Shown piece by piece: positions 62,401-64,000 of a DNA stretch of 64,000 bases. The stretch spans positions 1-64,000 of the forward strand of contig CDRNVI010000060.1 of the NCBI GenBank assembly GCA_977017575.1, in the 5' to 3' direction. The notes under the pieces are model-generated. The model searched no databases and was not told where the DNA came from. It was given only the letters and a program-made list of their open reading frames with translations. The translations under genes and the position numbers were made by a program. The first letter of the stretch is position 1. Every line of letters begins with the position of its first letter. The DNA is from Paramoeba atlantica (Eukaryota > Discosea).

Positions 62401-64000
62401 GTAAGAACGGAGCACCGGAAAACCCCAAAAATTGGCGCCCCATTTCACTGACGAGCGCCCTTGGTAAAGCGTTCCACACAATCATATCGCATCGCCTGAC
62501 CCAACATCTTATTCGACACAATGTGATTGACCCGAAAATACAGAAAGGGTTTCTTCCCGAAATCAATGGGACATTGGAGCACACCCAAACTCTATGCACC
62601 CTCCTCCAGCACTACCAGCGACATAAACGACAGTACTGTCTTGCCCAATTGGACCTCACTAACGCCTTTGGTTCGATCCCGCATAACATTATACTAGCTT
62701 CCCTAGGTTGGGCAGGCATACCCTGCAACGTTGTCGACTACATCAAAGACAGCCTCACTGATGCACATATACGAGTTAAATGTTACGAAGGTCTAACGCG
62801 TCCCATACATGTAAAGAAGGGAGTCTTACAAGGCGATACACTCTCCACCACTATATTCTTAGTAGTCATGGAAATCGTATTACGATACGTTCGGTTCTCG
62901 TGTCCAACCTTTGGCATGCGCCTTCCCAACGGCGATAACAACTTCTTGAAAGCGTATGCCGATGATTTAACCATTCTGACCGAAAGTAACCGTGACATGC
63001 AAACTTCGCTGAACGCACTAACCACGGTGTTCTCCAAAATCGGATTAAAAATCAACGTCACAAAAAGTCGAGTCCAATGTATGAGCACGCGGAAAGGCGA
63101 AGAGCACCCGGGGTACATGACGAGAAGACCTACAGTAACCACATACGGAGAAAAAATTCCACATATTTGTGACGCCGGAAGCTCATTTCTTGGTATGACC
63201 CTCGCCCCTGGATCTCAGCAGCTAAACGAACTTTTCAAGAAATTAAACTCAAAGCTGAAGGGATGGCTCGAAAACACGAGTGCCAGCGCCTATAATCTCT
63301 CGGCTAAGCTGTGGATCTACAGACACGCTATAATTTCCCGACTTCGGTTTCAGTTTACCATCCACCCCTGCATCTCTTTCAGCTCAGTTCTGCGGCTTCA
63401 GAAGCGAGTCACAGCACACATTCGACGATGGATTAACATGGCTCGTGCCGGTAGCACAGAAGTACTATACTCCTGCCGCGGCTGGAATCTCAAAAGTCTG
63501 ACACAACTCTGGTACGAGTGCACCGGAACGTCACTTACCCAAATGCATCAATCACGAGACCCGAACGTGCTCAAGGCATTGCGCTTCCGCATCCAGGAAG
63601 AGCAAAGGAAGCGTGCGAAAGGTCAAATCCGCCTAGCTGCACAAATAACCGATCATCTTAACGACCCACAGCGCGCACGACAAATACTCCGTGATGCCCA
63701 CGAAGAACAAATGATTACACGTCTACGACAACGTGCTCCTGTTGCTGCCCTCTGGTGGCAGTTTCCGTCAGACCCAGAAATGGCACAAGAATTTGCATCT
63801 GCCATCCATGGGATCCGAAACGAGAAACTCTCGCGATTCATGTCCTCCGTCATGACTCTAACCCCCCTGCCCTCCCGAGTATCCCTTGTACAATGGGGTC
63901 GCAACTATCACTCTGATACAAACAACAAGACACGTCCTTTCATCATGCAACACATCCTTACAACAAGGGAGGTACACACTCAGACACGACATGGTTCTCC
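59430..64000 (+). CDS. LINE polyprotein (restriction-like-endonuclease clade), runs off the right edge
   Basis: ATG at 59430, preceded by in-frame TAA at 59421. The frame is open for 1523 codons to the window edge without a stop. Three Cys/His modules of the form PCxHxCxNKxxCxHxCCK lie at residues 73-88, 189-204 and 632-647; the first two each precede a hydrophobic stretch (about 115-155 and 220-275). A charged helical region (about 740-860, SRTERDELRAQIKECRKL) leads to the reverse transcriptase: SSPGADTITN (about 935), NWRPISLTSALGKAF (about 1010), LDLTNAFGS (Asp 1075), GVLQGDTLS (about 1131) and YADDL (1176-1180, catalytic Asp pair). A thumb region follows. No apurinic-type endonuclease precedes the RT, and the RT motifs resemble R2/NeSL/CRE elements, so a C-terminal restriction-like nuclease is expected beyond the window. 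It looks intact and possibly active. Confidence 0.9.
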   Translation, partial: MARHRAQRSHSNALQDLTRGPRGVRKQSATPTHPDASSNENGSTPDNLLNVTQTEHVTGNSANTTASSPAEPCKHKCLNKRECLHLCCKRHLTAQSITDSDTVTSHTVMSKKRRNFEVSPLAMARSIILVFRTLYNMRNIGIIISNVFRWISSLAVHLLVAPIRAIPSPNALNPFRRNVGTQSITTKPCRHICLNKVTCKHPCCKRHIRHSQKKVINVVPTNNGPFGHVLLVITRNTQTLLSLLTGWLSEAANPLHIVQCMNMVYVCIGSTIRFITSSCRKTYDIFPSPLLLLPRIRIMHEKFCSNVARLKKQPLSMTALEIMKLAQRIILWYIRFFYIQVDTMPQNDGKPEPATASPTKLCTSSQPFTTAVEKESNPYLPANPTVTLNHNEMYEVEKLTEKQELIMPCPREQEGENDEVPGWVFQSSATQNRDESAPPDTNHEPRQKQYLHFVQSRARPVKVRTVANLIWTYFPDIRNASESPLVRARIPSLQAAQAALSKMLSGKSNSHDLVVEPSTTEELMDHRGCDYIHIEEQNSQHISRHASWTSLLQDNTLKLNEKYATAGALGRAVMKALNGMDIPHLRHLRITVHRRLEEAEEVSYERISRREASPNRIQQNRSAPTLRTVQPCRHTCRNKLECAHLCCKVFGPLYAPGNETGCESPTTVPSNIHSQVEPSTPTVQSDASQSQKAVELLQKHNAILGGKVTIRLSEEQWRQVEARASARCNELLSDTTDRKTAIRNAELLSAALAVSAYEIATEANPTRGFLIRASTGHARRWYRPLATERVAQELKHHLTTLKTSLRYTRSRTERDELRAQIKECRKLVRIREEEATKQREEIDQRWASERFSRNPWTAASETIDKPDANEVQNTTYPTCDRNTIETYFESSFKPSEELFQLPPPDVLGPGAAQPMHWDPITRDDVTAAINMKRNSSSPGADTITNLILKKCPFMHDQFAKVFNNLMTFSTCPPSWKTAITRLIHTRTVIQCKNGAPENPKNWRPISLTSALGKAFHTIISHRLTQHLIRHNVIDPKIQKGFLPEINGTLEHTQTLCTLLQHYQRHKRQYCLAQLDLTNAFGSIPHNIILASLGWAGIPCNVVDYIKDSLTDAHIRVKCYEGLTRPIHVKKGVLQGDTLSTTIFLVVMEIVLRYVRFSCPTFGMRLPNGDNNFLKAYADDLTILTESNRDMQTSLNALTTVFSKIGLKINVTKSRVQCMSTRKGEEHPGYMTRRPTVTTYGEKIPHICDAGSSFLGMTLAPGSQQLNELFKKLNSKLKGWLENTSASAYNLSAKLWIYRHAIISRLRFQFTIHPCISFSSVLRLQKRVTAHIRRWINMARAGSTEVLYSCRGWNLKSLTQLWYECTGTSLTQMHQSRDPNVLKALRFRIQEEQRKRAKGQIRLAAQITDHLNDPQRARQILRDAHEEQMITRLRQRAPVAALWWQFPSDPEMAQEFASAIHGIRNEKLSRFMSSVMTLTPLPSRVSLVQWGRNYHSDTNNKTRPFIMQHILTTREVHTQTRHGS

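Noticed and set aside
59456-63904. Many minus-strand frames of 60-150 codons in 59.4-63.9 kb
   Set aside because: They lie opposite the single plus-strand LINE frame and reflect its codon bias.

Overview
The window is a repeat-dense stretch of a eukaryotic nuclear genome, most likely from a protist. The coding sequences have standard codons, no operon structure and no obvious introns. They sit among nested DNA transposons, MITE-like foldbacks, tRNA-derived SINEs and LINEs. The lineage cannot be fixed from the sequence. Two weak hints point toward Euglenozoa: intronless genes, and a tyrosine-recombinase retroelement whose parts lie in the gag-recombinase-RT order of trypanosomatid VIPER. The abundant Tc1/mariner, hAT and DDE_4 elements would be unusual for a trypanosomatid.

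Two kinds of gene look like host genes, and all lie on the minus strand. One is an 872-residue UPF1-like SF1 helicase (9854-12472). The other is a family of short LRR proteins with a shared N-terminal module (KVRG..LPQEY..A..I, then TPAC.W.GV.C and V..I.W) followed by LRRs of the form L..LP..L..L.L..N...G. Eleven members are recognisable: LRR-1 8231, LRR-2 21377, LRR-3 29331, LRR-4 30372, LRR-5 33037, LRR-6 38487, LRR-7 about 44680, LRR-8 47961, LRR-9 50472, LRR-10 53985 and LRR-11 about 57100. Seven have open frames and four (5, 7, 9, 11) are decayed. The cluster looks like a one-directional birth-and-death array, separated every few kb by transposons.

Layout: 0-1.8 kb is the 3' end of a LINE-type ORF with RNase H, split by a SINE with a clear target duplication. 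2.6-5.3 kb holds four copies of a second tRNA-derived SINE among foldback repeats. 5.6-8.2 kb holds mariner debris and palindromes. 8.2-12.5 kb holds LRR-1 and the helicase. 13-20 kb holds MITEs and a fossil retroelement. 20-28 kb holds nested repeats, LRR-2 and an intact Tc1 element. 29-39 kb holds LRR-3 to LRR-6, two abutting mariners and a truncated pogo-like transposase. 40-58 kb holds LINE tails, a second Tc1, DDE_4 and hAT remnants and LRR-7 to LRR-11. From 59430 to the right edge one uninterrupted frame of at least 1523 codons encodes a LINE polyprotein of the restriction-like-endonuclease (R2/NeSL/CRE) kind, with three unusual Cys/His modules ahead of its reverse transcriptase.

The strongest leads are the LINE with its triplicated CxHxCxNKxxCxHxCC module, the unidirectional LRR array, a mariner lineage whose catalytic spacing reads as DD32E in three independent copies, and foldback elements whose arms match each other within a copy but not between copies.
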